Below, piece after piece: positions 17,847 to 26,484 of a DNA stretch of 64,000 bases (its first letter is position 1; each line of letters starts with the position of its first letter). The stretch covers positions 4,278,001 through 4,342,000 of the forward strand of contig NZ_CP094997.1 in NCBI RefSeq assembly GCF_022869785.1. Reading direction: 5' to 3'. The translations under genes and the position numbers were made by a program. A model generated the notes under the pieces. That model searched no databases, had not been told where the DNA came from, and saw only the letters and a program-made list of their open reading frames with translations. This DNA is from Dyadobacter chenwenxiniae. GTDB taxonomy: Bacteria; Bacteroidota; Bacteroidia; Cytophagales; Spirosomataceae.

Positions 17847-19508
17847 TTACAATTGCAATTTTTGTTTGTCTTTTAAAAGCTGCTCTTTCAATTTGGCGTA
17901 GTCAATATCCTGCACAGCCACATTGGCATCAATCGCCTGCACCGCAGCCGAGGCCGCGCTTTGTCCAAGGATCATGAAAACCGGCTCCATACGGATCGAA
18001 CCATAAGCAATGTGCGAGCTTGACAGACAAACCGGCACAAAAAGGTTTTCGCATTCCTCTTTTTTGGGCACGATGGAAGCATAGGAAATGCTGTAAGGCG
18101 ACTTCGGGTGCACACCAATGTCACCTTCATTTTGCACGAAACCATCTTCTTTCACATAACGCTGCGCATTGTGCGAATCCAATGCATAAGAACCCATTCC
18201 AACCGGTTGCTCCACAGGCGTTATACCCATTGTATGGTTTTCATTCATTACCGTTGCAGAAATCATCCGGCGTGCTTCGCGCACATAAATCTGATGTGGC
18301 CATCCGCCATTGTCTTTAAACTCGTCTTTTGGCAAACCCCACTGGCTCATTTCCTTACGCACATCCGCAGGCACGCGCGGATCATTGGTTAAGAAATACA
18401 TGAGGCCTTTTTGATATAATTCATGCGCCTTAATGATCTCTTTTCTGCGCTCGTAAGTTGCTTCCGGGTAATCATAGTTTTGACCAATAAAATCCGTGCT
18501 GAACGGGCCGTGATTGTTTGTATCCGTCTTTTTGTTCGGGATCGGATCGTATTTATCAAAGGTTTCGTCCCAGCCGGCTTTGTAAACCCTTGCCAGCAAT
18601 TCATAGTTGGCTACGTCATAGCCTTCCGGTTTTTCAAAAGGAATTCGGTTGTCGGGATTTGCGGAAAGGCACATGCGGAAGCAGTAAGCCTGGATTTTGC
18701 TATCACCCGATCCGTTCGGCGCAATTTTCTCATCGCTGATATAAGGAAGCAAACCGCTTTTCGGATCGCCTTCCACTTTGTAAGGGCTGATGTTTTTCTT
18801 GAAATAATGTCCATGCTGGAAAACGCCTGCCTGCACACCGTTCCATTTTTCATTATAAACGCTGTTGGCTTCGCGTCCTACGTGGTATTTTACACCCGCA
18901 GAAGCCATTAGATCACCCTCATAAGTGGCGTCAATGAACATTTTGCCGGAGAATGTTTTTCCCGAAAGTGTTTTGATAGAAACGATTCTGCCATCTTTTT
19001 TCTCTACACCTTTATCCCTGTCCAGCCATTCGTCGCGGTAGATTTTAATGTTGTTTTCTTTTACAAAATCCTCAAAAACCTGCTCAGCGGCGTGCGGCTC
19101 GAATATCCACATGGTGCGATCCGCGCCATCCATGGCAGGTGTTCCCTGGCCTTTGTTGCCATATTCCTCTTTTTTCTGCCATTTCCAGGTTTCAGGCTTA
19201 TCGTAATGTTGGTATAACCTGTGGTAAAACTCCCTCGCAAGTCCGCCAATTACAGATTTGTTACCCGTATCTGTAAAGCCCAGACCTCCCGAAGAAAGTC
19301 CGCCCAAGTGCTTATCCGGCGAAACCACGAGCACCGTTTTACCCGATTTAATCACCTGCACGGCTGCCGTCACAGCAGCAGAAGTGCCTCCGTAAATGAT
19401 CACGTCTGCGGTTAAGGCGTCTTTTGCTTCTTCATTCTTCTTTTCAGAACAGGAAGGGGCGCTGGCGATCAGGAAAAATGCAATTAGATAAATCAAATAC
19501 TTCTTCAT
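17847..19508 (-). CDS. FAD-dependent oxidoreductase lipoprotein (FAD_oxidored family)
   Basis: A 553-residue exported flavoprotein. From the ATG ending at 19508 (MKKYLIYLIAF) it has a lipoprotein signal with Cys20 (SAPSC). The dinucleotide-binding start is DVIIYGGTSAAVTAAVQV, a common variant of GxGxxG, followed by LGGLSSGGLG. The family is often labelled xanthan-lyase-like in databases without biochemical backing. It lies 32 bases behind SusD-2, so it is part of block 2 and probably oxidises the glycan or a released sugar in the periplasm or at the surface. It is the only obvious enzyme in the block besides the separate sulfatase upstream. Confidence 0.88.
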   Translation of the reverse strand: MKKYLIYLIAFFLIASAPSCSEKKNEEAKDALTADVIIYGGTSAAVTAAVQVIKSGKTVLVVSPDKHLGGLSSGGLGFTDTGNKSVIGGLAREFYHRLYQHYDKPETWKWQKKEEYGNKGQGTPAMDGADRTMWIFEPHAAEQVFEDFVKENNIKIYRDEWLDRDKGVEKKDGRIVSIKTLSGKTFSGKMFIDATYEGDLMASAGVKYHVGREANSVYNEKWNGVQAGVFQHGHYFKKNISPYKVEGDPKSGLLPYISDEKIAPNGSGDSKIQAYCFRMCLSANPDNRIPFEKPEGYDVANYELLARVYKAGWDETFDKYDPIPNKKTDTNNHGPFSTDFIGQNYDYPEATYERRKEIIKAHELYQKGLMYFLTNDPRVPADVRKEMSQWGLPKDEFKDNGGWPHQIYVREARRMISATVMNENHTMGITPVEQPVGMGSYALDSHNAQRYVKEDGFVQNEGDIGVHPKSPYSISYASIVPKKEECENLFVPVCLSSSHIAYGSIRMEPVFMILGQSAASAAVQAIDANVAVQDIDYAKLKEQLLKDKQKLQL

Positions 19509-19540
19509 TGTAATCAATTGTTGGTTGGGAATAGGAAAAA

Positions 19541-20980
19541 TCAGTAACCTGGATTTTGATCTTTGGCAGGGTCAAGTGCCTTGTTATAAAGCAATTCTGA
19601 ATTCGGGATTGGCCACATCATGTGCTTGTCGGCAACATCAATGTTCTTTACTTCCTTAATGCGCTGCTTGGCGATGCCGAGGCGTTTCAGGTCGAGCCAG
19701 CGCTTGCCTTCGTACATGGTTTCATAACCACGCTCGCGCACTACGAGGTCGATGAATGTTTTCAGAGTTTGTCCGGCCAGCTTGAAATCCACAGGCGAAG
19801 CCGTTTCTGCATTGTAGCCATATGCTCTGCGGTGGACTTTGTTCAGACTTTCCAAAGCATCGGCTGTCGGCGCATTGTTGGCTCTGGCTGCGGCTTCTGC
19901 GTGGAAGAGCAATAAATCGGCATAACGATACCAGGGATAGTCATTTCCACCTCCGTCCGTTGCCACGGGATCGCGGAATTTTCTGTATAAACAGGTGTTT
20001 GGGCCAAGTCCTACATCCACATTGTACAGGATATGCGTTTTACGAAGATCCTTCATATCCCAGGTTTTGATAAAGGAATTGGAAGTCGAATCGGTATACT
20101 GCGCATAAACGCCGCCCGGCCCATAATAACGATACTGACCAATGGCGCGGTGCGCATAACCCACCAGCCCGAAACCTTGCTGACGAGAGAATTTAAAGTA
20201 AAAGATCTCTTCGGGCGTGGATACTACTTCAGGACCGTATATTTTCTGAAAATCTTCCGAAACGCTGACAGGCACGAGTGAATATTTAGCCGATGCAATC
20301 ACCTCTTTCGCTCTTTCGCTGGATTCCTTCCATTGCTCCCGATACATATAGATTTCTGAAAGCAATGTTTTGGCTGCCCACTTGGTAGGACGCCCCACCT
20401 CCGCAGGCGTATCCGGCAGAAACTGCTCAGCATTCAGCGCATCGCTCAAAATGAGCTCATAAACTTCCTCCACGCTGGAACGCTTTACATCTGTAACCGT
20501 CATATTTGCTTCCGTCCGTAATGGAACGCCGCCCCAGTTACGAACCATTGCGAAATAGATCAGCGAACGGAGATATTTGGCTTCCGCAACAAACTTGGCG
20601 ATATCGCCTTCGGCTATCTCCGTTGCTTTCGGCACATTATCGATCACAATGTTGGCATTCCGGATGGATTGGTAAAAGGCATCCCAGATTGCCCCTACGC
20701 GGTTAATATTGGTGTTGTCCAATCCCTGATACAAACTGACCGGTGTTTGACTTCCCCTCGAATTTCCATAATCGGGCAAGCCTTCCTGCTGGGCGGGATA
20801 ATTGGTGCTCAAACCATTGGGACCGCGCATCGGCCCGTAAATGGCATTCACCGCAGCGCGCGCCTCATCAGGTGTGTTGTAAAAAACCTCCGCAGCCAGC
20901 GACTTCGGCTCTTCTTTCAAAACGTCATCACACGCCGAGAGGGAAAGGGCGAGGATAAAACAAATAGCTATATTTTTCAT
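19541..20980 (-). CDS. SusD/RagB-family outer-membrane lipoprotein (block 2)
   Basis: A 479-residue surface lipoprotein with a short signal and lipobox LSAC (Cys17), followed by DDVLKEEPKSLAAEVFYNT, a typical SusD N-terminus. The conserved AEAAARANN-type helix, RGYETMYEGKRWLDLKR and the C-terminal HMMWPIPNSELLYN segment identify the family. It binds the ligand and closes over SusC-2. The gene starts 25 bases after the susC stop and is followed by the FAD oxidoreductase. Confidence 0.94.
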   Translation of the reverse strand: MKNIAICFILALSLSACDDVLKEEPKSLAAEVFYNTPDEARAAVNAIYGPMRGPNGLSTNYPAQQEGLPDYGNSRGSQTPVSLYQGLDNTNINRVGAIWDAFYQSIRNANIVIDNVPKATEIAEGDIAKFVAEAKYLRSLIYFAMVRNWGGVPLRTEANMTVTDVKRSSVEEVYELILSDALNAEQFLPDTPAEVGRPTKWAAKTLLSEIYMYREQWKESSERAKEVIASAKYSLVPVSVSEDFQKIYGPEVVSTPEEIFYFKFSRQQGFGLVGYAHRAIGQYRYYGPGGVYAQYTDSTSNSFIKTWDMKDLRKTHILYNVDVGLGPNTCLYRKFRDPVATDGGGNDYPWYRYADLLLFHAEAAARANNAPTADALESLNKVHRRAYGYNAETASPVDFKLAGQTLKTFIDLVVRERGYETMYEGKRWLDLKRLGIAKQRIKEVKNIDVADKHMMWPIPNSELLYNKALDPAKDQNPGY

Positions 20981-21005
20981 TTTTGGAAATGTTAATGTTG
21001 ATTGA

Positions 21006-24000
21006 TCAGAAACCTACGCGCAATCCAATGGTGGTCGTTTTTGCAGTAGGATAGCTGTAATGGTCAATGCCCATACGGATTGAGTTGGAGCTGCCATAGG
21101 AACTGATTTCCGGATCAAACCAGGAATATTTAGTGAATGTGATCAGGTTTTGGCCGCTGACGTAAATCTGCGCGCTGGTCAGCCATTTGATGTTCTTAAC
21201 TGGCACATTATAGCTCAACTGAATGTTCTTGAAACGCAGATAAGAGCCATCTTCCACAAACCGATTGGAAACCTGCGCCTGTGAAACTTTGCCCGTAATC
21301 AATGGATATTTGGCATTTGTGTTCGTTGGCGTCCAGTGGTTTTCAAAAACTTCGCGCGGCATATTCAGTGCCTGACCGTAGTCCATCGTCTGGTTTACCG
21401 AGCTCAGATTGAAGATATCATTGCCCTGCGTGCCTTGGATAAACACATTCAACTCAAAATTTTTGTAGTTCATCGTTGAGTTAAAACCGTAGATCAGCTT
21501 CGGATTCGGGTTACCAATGATGCGCTTGTCACCAATGTCACGCGTGCCGTTTCCGTTGAAATCTTCGTAAACGATCTTGCCGGTTTCGTCATAACCTTTT
21601 TCGATATAGCCGTAAAAAGCACCGATCGACTCGCCTTCGCGCAACACATTCACATTGTCATTGATTACCGAAATATCGATCGCCTGACCTAAAACATCAT
21701 TGCCTCCGTATAATTTCAAGACTTTGTTTTTATTGATGGATGCATTGGCGGACAAATTCCATTTGAAAGCGCCGGTCAGCACATTGGCATTGGCAGAGAT
21801 TTCAAAACCTTTGTTCTGTACTTTTCCCACATTATCAATGGTGTAAGCATAACCCAGTGAGGATGGCAATGGTACATTATTCAGCAGATCTCTCGTGTTT
21901 TTGATATAATAATCAAAAGTCAGCGAGAAGCGGTTTTGAAAAAAACCAATGTCTAATCCAATGTCCGATTGCGATGTAGTTTCCCATTTCAGCGGTCCTG
22001 CAAGGCGTACACCCGGCGCGTAGGAAGTTGTTAAAGCATCTCCAAAAACCACTTTGTTCGAAGCCAGCTGATTTAAAGTATAATATGGATCAATTGCCGT
22101 GCTTCCCGTTTCACCATAACCAACGCGGATTTTCAGGTCGGAAATGAAGGGAATGTTTTGGATAAATTTCTCCTCCGACAAACGATAAGCAATGGAGCCC
22201 GACGGAAAATAACCCCATTTCTGCCCTTCGGTGTATCGCGAAGAACCATCGGCGCGGAAACTGACCGTAGCCAGGAATTTTTCATTAAAGGAATAATTAA
22301 AACGTGCCAGATAGGACAATAATGACCATTTGAAATAACTGGATTTCGGCACACCCTGCGTTGCACCAGCACCCACATCAAACGATTCCTGAATGTCACT
22401 CACAAAACCGCTTGCAGTTGTGTTCAGCTCTGTTTGGGTCAGATCCTGATAAGTAAAACCAGCGACAGCGGAGATATTGTGCTTGCCGATCTCTTTGATA
22501 TAACTCACCGTATTTTCGTTCAGCAAGCTGGTTGTCTGAGTCGTATTGATGCCAGCAGATCCCAGCGAATTCACAAATTTCTTGGTCGTATAAAAGTCGC
22601 CCCGGTCGTCCGTATTCTCGATCCCGCCTGAAATTTTGATCGAAAGCCCTTCCAGCGGCGTGTAAGTAAGCGCTCCGTTGGCAAGCACTTTATTGGAACG
22701 AAGATGGTCCGTTTGCTGCTCGATGAAGTTCAGCGGATTGGTGATTACATTGGAACCCCAGGAATAAACCGTAGCCAAATTGGAATAACCACCCTCTGGC
22801 AAACGCGCCGGAACAGTCGGGTAACCCGAAAGCATGGCCGAAATTAATGTGTTACCCCGGTTTCCACCGCCTGAGTTCTTGCGGTCCGTGTCAATGCGGC
22901 TCAGGATCGTGTTGATATCAAACCTGAATTTTTTGCTGAAATCAGTGCTCAGGTTCGCTCTGACGGAGTTACGGACATAATTACTACCAATAATGATCCC
23001 GCCCTGATTGAAATTGCTTCCTGAAATTGAAAAGCGGGTTTTTTCATTGCCGCCATTTACCGAAACGGAGTGGTTTTGAATGGCAGCTGTTTGGAGCGCC
23101 AGATCCTGCCAGTCGGTTCCTTCACCGAAACCATTGATTTCATCTTGCGTAAAATGTGGTGCAAGTCCATCATTGGCAGCTTGTTCATTGTAGAATTGTG
23201 CATATTCCTTTGCATTCATCATTTCAATTTTTTTCCTGGGCTTTTGAAAGCCTACATAGCTGTCCAGATCGACACTGATCCTGCCCGACTTCCCTTTTTT
23301 AGTGGTGATCAAAACAACCCCATTCGCTCCTCTAGAACCGTAAATGGCTGTTGCAGAAGCATCTTTCAGGATTTCAATGGATTCAACGTCTGCATTGTTC
23401 AGCAATGTGGGACTGCCTGAATAAGGAAAACCATCGACCACATAAAGCGGCTCATTACCGCCTTGAACAGAGTTTGTTCCCCGGATACGGACGCTGATAG
23501 GGCTGCCTGGCGCACCTGTGTTTTGCGAAATCTGAACGCCTGTTGCACGTCCGGCAAGTGATTGCATGAGGTTAGTGGCTGGGTAAGCATTCAGTTCAGC
23601 GGACTTGATGGAAGCCACCGAGCCGGTCAAATCGGATTTTTTCACAACACCATAACCGACAACTACGAGCTCGTTCAAGGCTCTTACGTCGGCTTGAAGT
23701 GTAATGTTAATCGTACTTTGGTTTTCGACAGGAACTTCCTTGGTCACAAAGCCTACAAAACTCAATACAAGCACCGCATTATCAGGCACATCGAGCGTGA
23801 AGCCGCCATCGGCGTCGGTCGTTGTGCCGGTTTGCGTGCCCTTCACCACGATGCTCACTCCCGGAAGCGGCGAGTTCATTTCGTCCACGACTTTGCCCGT
23901 AAGGTTGCGCTTGGGCGCGTTGCTTTTTACAGGGATTTCTGTCGGCAGCACATCCTGCCTTTTAAGGATGATAATCTTGCCCGAAACTTCATATTGCAAC

Positions 24001-24314
24001 CCCAGTGGCGTTAATATCTGATCCAGGACTTCGTACAAAGGCTTTTCGGTGGCATTGACATTCACCTTTCTCGCCGACTTGATCAGTTTGGAGCTGAATA
24101 CGAATTTTACATCGGCCTGTTTTTCCACCTGGTTCAGGACTTTTTTTACTTCACTGCCCGCGGCAACCACCGTAATCTTCTGAGACAGAAGCGACTGCGC
24201 ATTGCTGTCGTGGGCAAAGCCGGTTCCAATGAACCATATGGCAAATATCAATTGTGTAGCTGTTATTCGCATCGTCCAAAGTAATACCTGGCGGTATTTA
24301 AAGGGTTTTTTCAT
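21006..24314 (-). CDS. SusC/RagA-family TonB-dependent transporter with STN domain (block 2)
   Basis: A 1102-residue outer-membrane importer from the ATG ending at 24314 (MKKPFKYRQV). A further 27 residues can be read upstream, but they run through the leader hairpin and have no signal character. Order: signal peptide with hydrophobic core about 13-30, STN domain about 43-105 (VKKVLNQVEKQADVKFVFSS), regulatory carboxypeptidase-like domain about 136-215 (LTGKVVDEMNSPLPGVSIVV), plug with LVVVGYGVVKKSDLTGSV and YVVDGFPY, barrel to the end. A 211-base gap to fecR carries a structured leader and, on the opposite strand, a candidate antisense RNA. Confidence 0.94.
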   Translation of the reverse strand: MKKPFKYRQVLLWTMRITATQLIFAIWFIGTGFAHDSNAQSLLSQKITVVAAGSEVKKVLNQVEKQADVKFVFSSKLIKSARKVNVNATEKPLYEVLDQILTPLGLQYEVSGKIIILKRQDVLPTEIPVKSNAPKRNLTGKVVDEMNSPLPGVSIVVKGTQTGTTTDADGGFTLDVPDNAVLVLSFVGFVTKEVPVENQSTINITLQADVRALNELVVVGYGVVKKSDLTGSVASIKSAELNAYPATNLMQSLAGRATGVQISQNTGAPGSPISVRIRGTNSVQGGNEPLYVVDGFPYSGSPTLLNNADVESIEILKDASATAIYGSRGANGVVLITTKKGKSGRISVDLDSYVGFQKPRKKIEMMNAKEYAQFYNEQAANDGLAPHFTQDEINGFGEGTDWQDLALQTAAIQNHSVSVNGGNEKTRFSISGSNFNQGGIIIGSNYVRNSVRANLSTDFSKKFRFDINTILSRIDTDRKNSGGGNRGNTLISAMLSGYPTVPARLPEGGYSNLATVYSWGSNVITNPLNFIEQQTDHLRSNKVLANGALTYTPLEGLSIKISGGIENTDDRGDFYTTKKFVNSLGSAGINTTQTTSLLNENTVSYIKEIGKHNISAVAGFTYQDLTQTELNTTASGFVSDIQESFDVGAGATQGVPKSSYFKWSLLSYLARFNYSFNEKFLATVSFRADGSSRYTEGQKWGYFPSGSIAYRLSEEKFIQNIPFISDLKIRVGYGETGSTAIDPYYTLNQLASNKVVFGDALTTSYAPGVRLAGPLKWETTSQSDIGLDIGFFQNRFSLTFDYYIKNTRDLLNNVPLPSSLGYAYTIDNVGKVQNKGFEISANANVLTGAFKWNLSANASINKNKVLKLYGGNDVLGQAIDISVINDNVNVLREGESIGAFYGYIEKGYDETGKIVYEDFNGNGTRDIGDKRIIGNPNPKLIYGFNSTMNYKNFELNVFIQGTQGNDIFNLSSVNQTMDYGQALNMPREVFENHWTPTNTNAKYPLITGKVSQAQVSNRFVEDGSYLRFKNIQLSYNVPVKNIKWLTSAQIYVSGQNLITFTKYSWFDPEISSYGSSNSIRMGIDHYSYPTAKTTTIGLRVGF

Positions 24315-24321
24315 AGATTTG
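24314..24321 (+). promoter_or_regulatory. Candidate -7 element of an antisense promoter, block 2
   Basis: TAGATTTG on the plus strand is an exact TAnnTTTG match. It begins at the base that is the complement of the susC start codon's A. I see no good TTTG at the expected -33 position, so this is suggestive only. The same element occurs at the same place in block 3 (46839-46846). Confidence 0.4.
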
Positions 24322-24326
24322 ATTGT

Positions 24327-24445
24327 TTTGTTATGATTCAAAAGCTGGCAAAACGATCCCTGCCTCCGCTTAGGAGGAAAAATGGCGACAACCAAAAGGG
24401 ATTTGTGTGGAGCCGGCGATGCGGGAACATTGCCGGCTCTTTTTT
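24327..24445 (+). ncRNA. Candidate cis-antisense RNA to the susC leader, block 2
   Basis: A predicted transcript of about 119 nt opposite to the fecR-susC gap. The 5' end is inferred from TAGATTTG at 24314-24321; the 3' end is the intrinsic terminator at 24410-24445. It would contain a first small hairpin (CCTCC / GGAGG, 24363-24377) and then the terminator stem. It is fully complementary to the susC leader up to about 12 bases before the start codon. Cis-encoded antisense RNAs at this position (DonS type) are known for Bacteroides glycan loci. I infer this one from structure and comparison with block 3; no expression is shown. Confidence 0.45.
24410..24445 (+). terminator. Plus-strand intrinsic terminator in the fecR-susC gap, block 2
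   Basis: A 12-bp stem (24410-24421 with 24428-24439; one G:T wobble), loop CGGGAA, then six T at 24440-24445. The T tract is on the plus strand, yet no plus-strand gene is near, so it would end a transcript antisense to the susC leader. The stem top ATG-CGGGAA-CAT closely matches the block 3 terminator (ATG-CTGGAA-CAT). Confidence 0.75.
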
Positions 24446-24525
24446 ATGGGTTATTCTTTCTGTTTGTTATTTGATTGTTTAGCTGGCGGGTTAAATGTTG
24501 ATACTGATTCCAATGTATTGGGTTA

Positions 24526-25650
24526 CTAATTTTTACATCCTCTGCTATGGATCACGATCTGGCCGTCAAGGATTTCATAACTGGCCTCAACTGCCTGGCA
24601 AATAATGAAAAGCTTCTCGTGAAGTGTTTGATTATCAAGCGTTGCCGTAAGCGGGCAGTCTTTTAACATTTCCGCGTCATAGCGGATCTCGATGCCATAG
24701 GCTTTTCCGATCTTTTCAAAAACTTCGCTTGCCGGCGTATCTTCAAATTCAAACTGCGGGATCTCTGCTTTGGGGACGACTATCTCCGGCTTTTCGACCA
24801 GCGTTTTCACCATTCTAATCTCTTCACGGGAATAGATTATCTTCTGATTTGGATTCAGCACAACGCCTTGCAGCTCTCGTCCTGACGTTTTTTGTTCCAA
24901 TTCAGGATCTGACTCGGCAAAAACCGAAACGCGTCCCGTCTTTACTTCCACAGTGACTTCATTGGAATTTCCGTAAGCTTTAATGGTAAAGCTGGTTCCC
25001 AGAACTTTGGTTATCAAACCGTTGGAATAAACAAAAAATGGGCGCTCAGGGTCTTTGGCAATGTCGAAAAATGCCTCTCCTTCCAGAAAAACTTCCCGCC
25101 TGGCGGCTACGAATTTGTTAGCATACCGGATGCGGCCATTCGCGGCGATGGTCACTTTGCTGCCATCCTCCAAAAGCACGGTCATTGGCTTCATGGATGG
25201 ATTCCATTTCTCGGTTATGCTACTCTCCTGCTCTTGAATGGGTTTCGCAAAACTGATTTTACGGGTGTCCTTTTTAGTTGAAAGAGAATAAATAATCCAG
25301 CCGGAAATAAGGAGAAACGTAATGGATGCAGCAATGCGGAGCCATGGAAAACGATATACTTTCGGCTGCCTTGTGGTTTCATCAAATGAAGGATATTTTG
25401 CAGAAGCATCAATTCTGCCAATGGTTTGCTCAACAATGTGTGTGATCTCGGGATCGCTAATTTCCGGTTCATTCAAGCGTAACGACAGCACAATGCTCCT
25501 GGCCTGCCAGACTTTCTCGTGCGCATCCGCATTATTTTCAATCCATCCTTCCCACGTATCCTCTGTCTCGCGCGTGGGAGAAAGGACCCATTGGCGAAAA
25601 AAAGTATCCCACACAAAATCTTCAACGGTAAAATCTTTATAGCGATCCAT
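24526..25650 (-). CDS. FecR-family anti-sigma regulator (block 2)
   Basis: A 374-residue membrane regulator from the ATG ending at 25650 (MDRYKDFTVE). The cytoplasmic N-terminal domain (1-100) contains WVLSPTRETEDTWEGW, typical of FecR sigma-binding heads. A membrane helix lies at about 104-123 (LRIAASITFLLISGW). The periplasmic FecR domain shows TVLLEDGSKVTIAANGRI and REVFLEGEAFFDIAKD, and DUF4974 lies at about 300-374 (FEDTPASEVFEKIGKAYGIEI). It belongs with the sigma gene 116 bases upstream and senses SusC-2. Confidence 0.93.
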   Translation of the reverse strand: MDRYKDFTVEDFVWDTFFRQWVLSPTRETEDTWEGWIENNADAHEKVWQARSIVLSLRLNEPEISDPEITHIVEQTIGRIDASAKYPSFDETTRQPKVYRFPWLRIAASITFLLISGWIIYSLSTKKDTRKISFAKPIQEQESSITEKWNPSMKPMTVLLEDGSKVTIAANGRIRYANKFVAARREVFLEGEAFFDIAKDPERPFFVYSNGLITKVLGTSFTIKAYGNSNEVTVEVKTGRVSVFAESDPELEQKTSGRELQGVVLNPNQKIIYSREEIRMVKTLVEKPEIVVPKAEIPQFEFEDTPASEVFEKIGKAYGIEIRYDAEMLKDCPLTATLDNQTLHEKLFIICQAVEASYEILDGQIVIHSRGCKN

Positions 25651-25766
25651 AGTAAGCTTGGTTCTAACATACGATAGACACAAACCGGATCGGGATACCA
25701 ATAAATTTTAAACTATTTCTAAAAAAATCAACAAAACCGCATTTTTGATGTGATTATGAGCCTTTT

Positions 25767-26375
25767 TTATATAAATAAATGGATCAGAAAGAAGGTGAGA
25801 AATTCAGCTTTCCAGTGTTTTTTCAACTGTTTGATAGCAATCTGCAGTAAGTTGGAAACGGTTTGCGGGGAAACGGCCATGATCTCGGAGATCTGCTCGC
25901 GGTCTAGCTCCTGAAAATATTTGAGATAAATAACTTCTTTTTGCCGCTTAGGAAGTTCCAGTAGCAACTTTTCGAGCTGCCGCGTCCGCACAAGCGTCGA
26001 TTCGTTGTTGATGTATTGCTGTTCAACCGAAAATTCGAGGTCAAATGCTTCGTCGGCCTGCTCCGTGTTTTCCTCCCCCACCCATGATCTAGAGGAGACA
26101 CTCCTGTGCATTAACCGGCGCAGCGAAGCCATCATGTAGGGCCGGACCGCCACCTCAGCACTTAAATTTTCGCGCTTTTCCCACAAATGCAGAAACAGAT
26201 CCTGGACCGAATCCTTTACAAACTCTTTATCCCTGGAAAATTTGCACCCGTAATGGAAAAGCACGCGAAAATGTGATGACATCAGTTGCTCAAATGCAGC
26301 TACATTTCCAGAAAGAAATTGCCGCCAGAGCACATCGTCATCAGCAGATTGAGGAGGCTGAGAATGTGGTTTCAT
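25767..26375 (-). CDS. ECF-type RNA polymerase sigma factor (block 2)
   Basis: A 202-residue sigma-70 family protein. Region 2 is visible at LMSSHFRVLFHYGCKFSRD and VKDSVQDLFLHLWEKRE; region 4 at KRQKEVIYLKYFQELDREQISEIM with the helix-turn-helix VSPQTVSNLLQIAIKQLKKH. The C-terminus FLTFFLIHLFI is a hydrophobic tail. It has a consensus housekeeping promoter (26436-26467), which explains how the regulator is supplied before induction. Its target should include the susC-susD-FAD oxidoreductase part of block 2. Confidence 0.93.
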   Translation of the reverse strand: MKPHSQPPQSADDDVLWRQFLSGNVAAFEQLMSSHFRVLFHYGCKFSRDKEFVKDSVQDLFLHLWEKRENLSAEVAVRPYMMASLRRLMHRSVSSRSWVGEENTEQADEAFDLEFSVEQQYINNESTLVRTRQLEKLLLELPKRQKEVIYLKYFQELDREQISEIMAVSPQTVSNLLQIAIKQLKKHWKAEFLTFFLIHLFI

Positions 26376-26435
26376 AACATTGTAAAAGTTGCCGCAGGCC
26401 TACAAATGCAAGCCTGCCTCATTACAACGATTAAT

Positions 26436-26467
26436 CAAACTTAATCCAAATTTCATCCTATACCAAA
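26436..26467 (-). promoter_or_regulatory. Bacteroidota-type promoter for the block 2 sigma gene
   Basis: On the minus strand TTTG (26464-26467), a 20-nt spacer and TAAGTTTG (26436-26443) match the consensus exactly. The expected start leaves a leader of about 55 nt that contains a hairpin (GCAGGC, 26394-26399, with GCCTGC, 26412-26417) just before the start codon. Confidence 0.65.
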
Positions 26468-26484
26468 AATAATATGCAGTAAGG

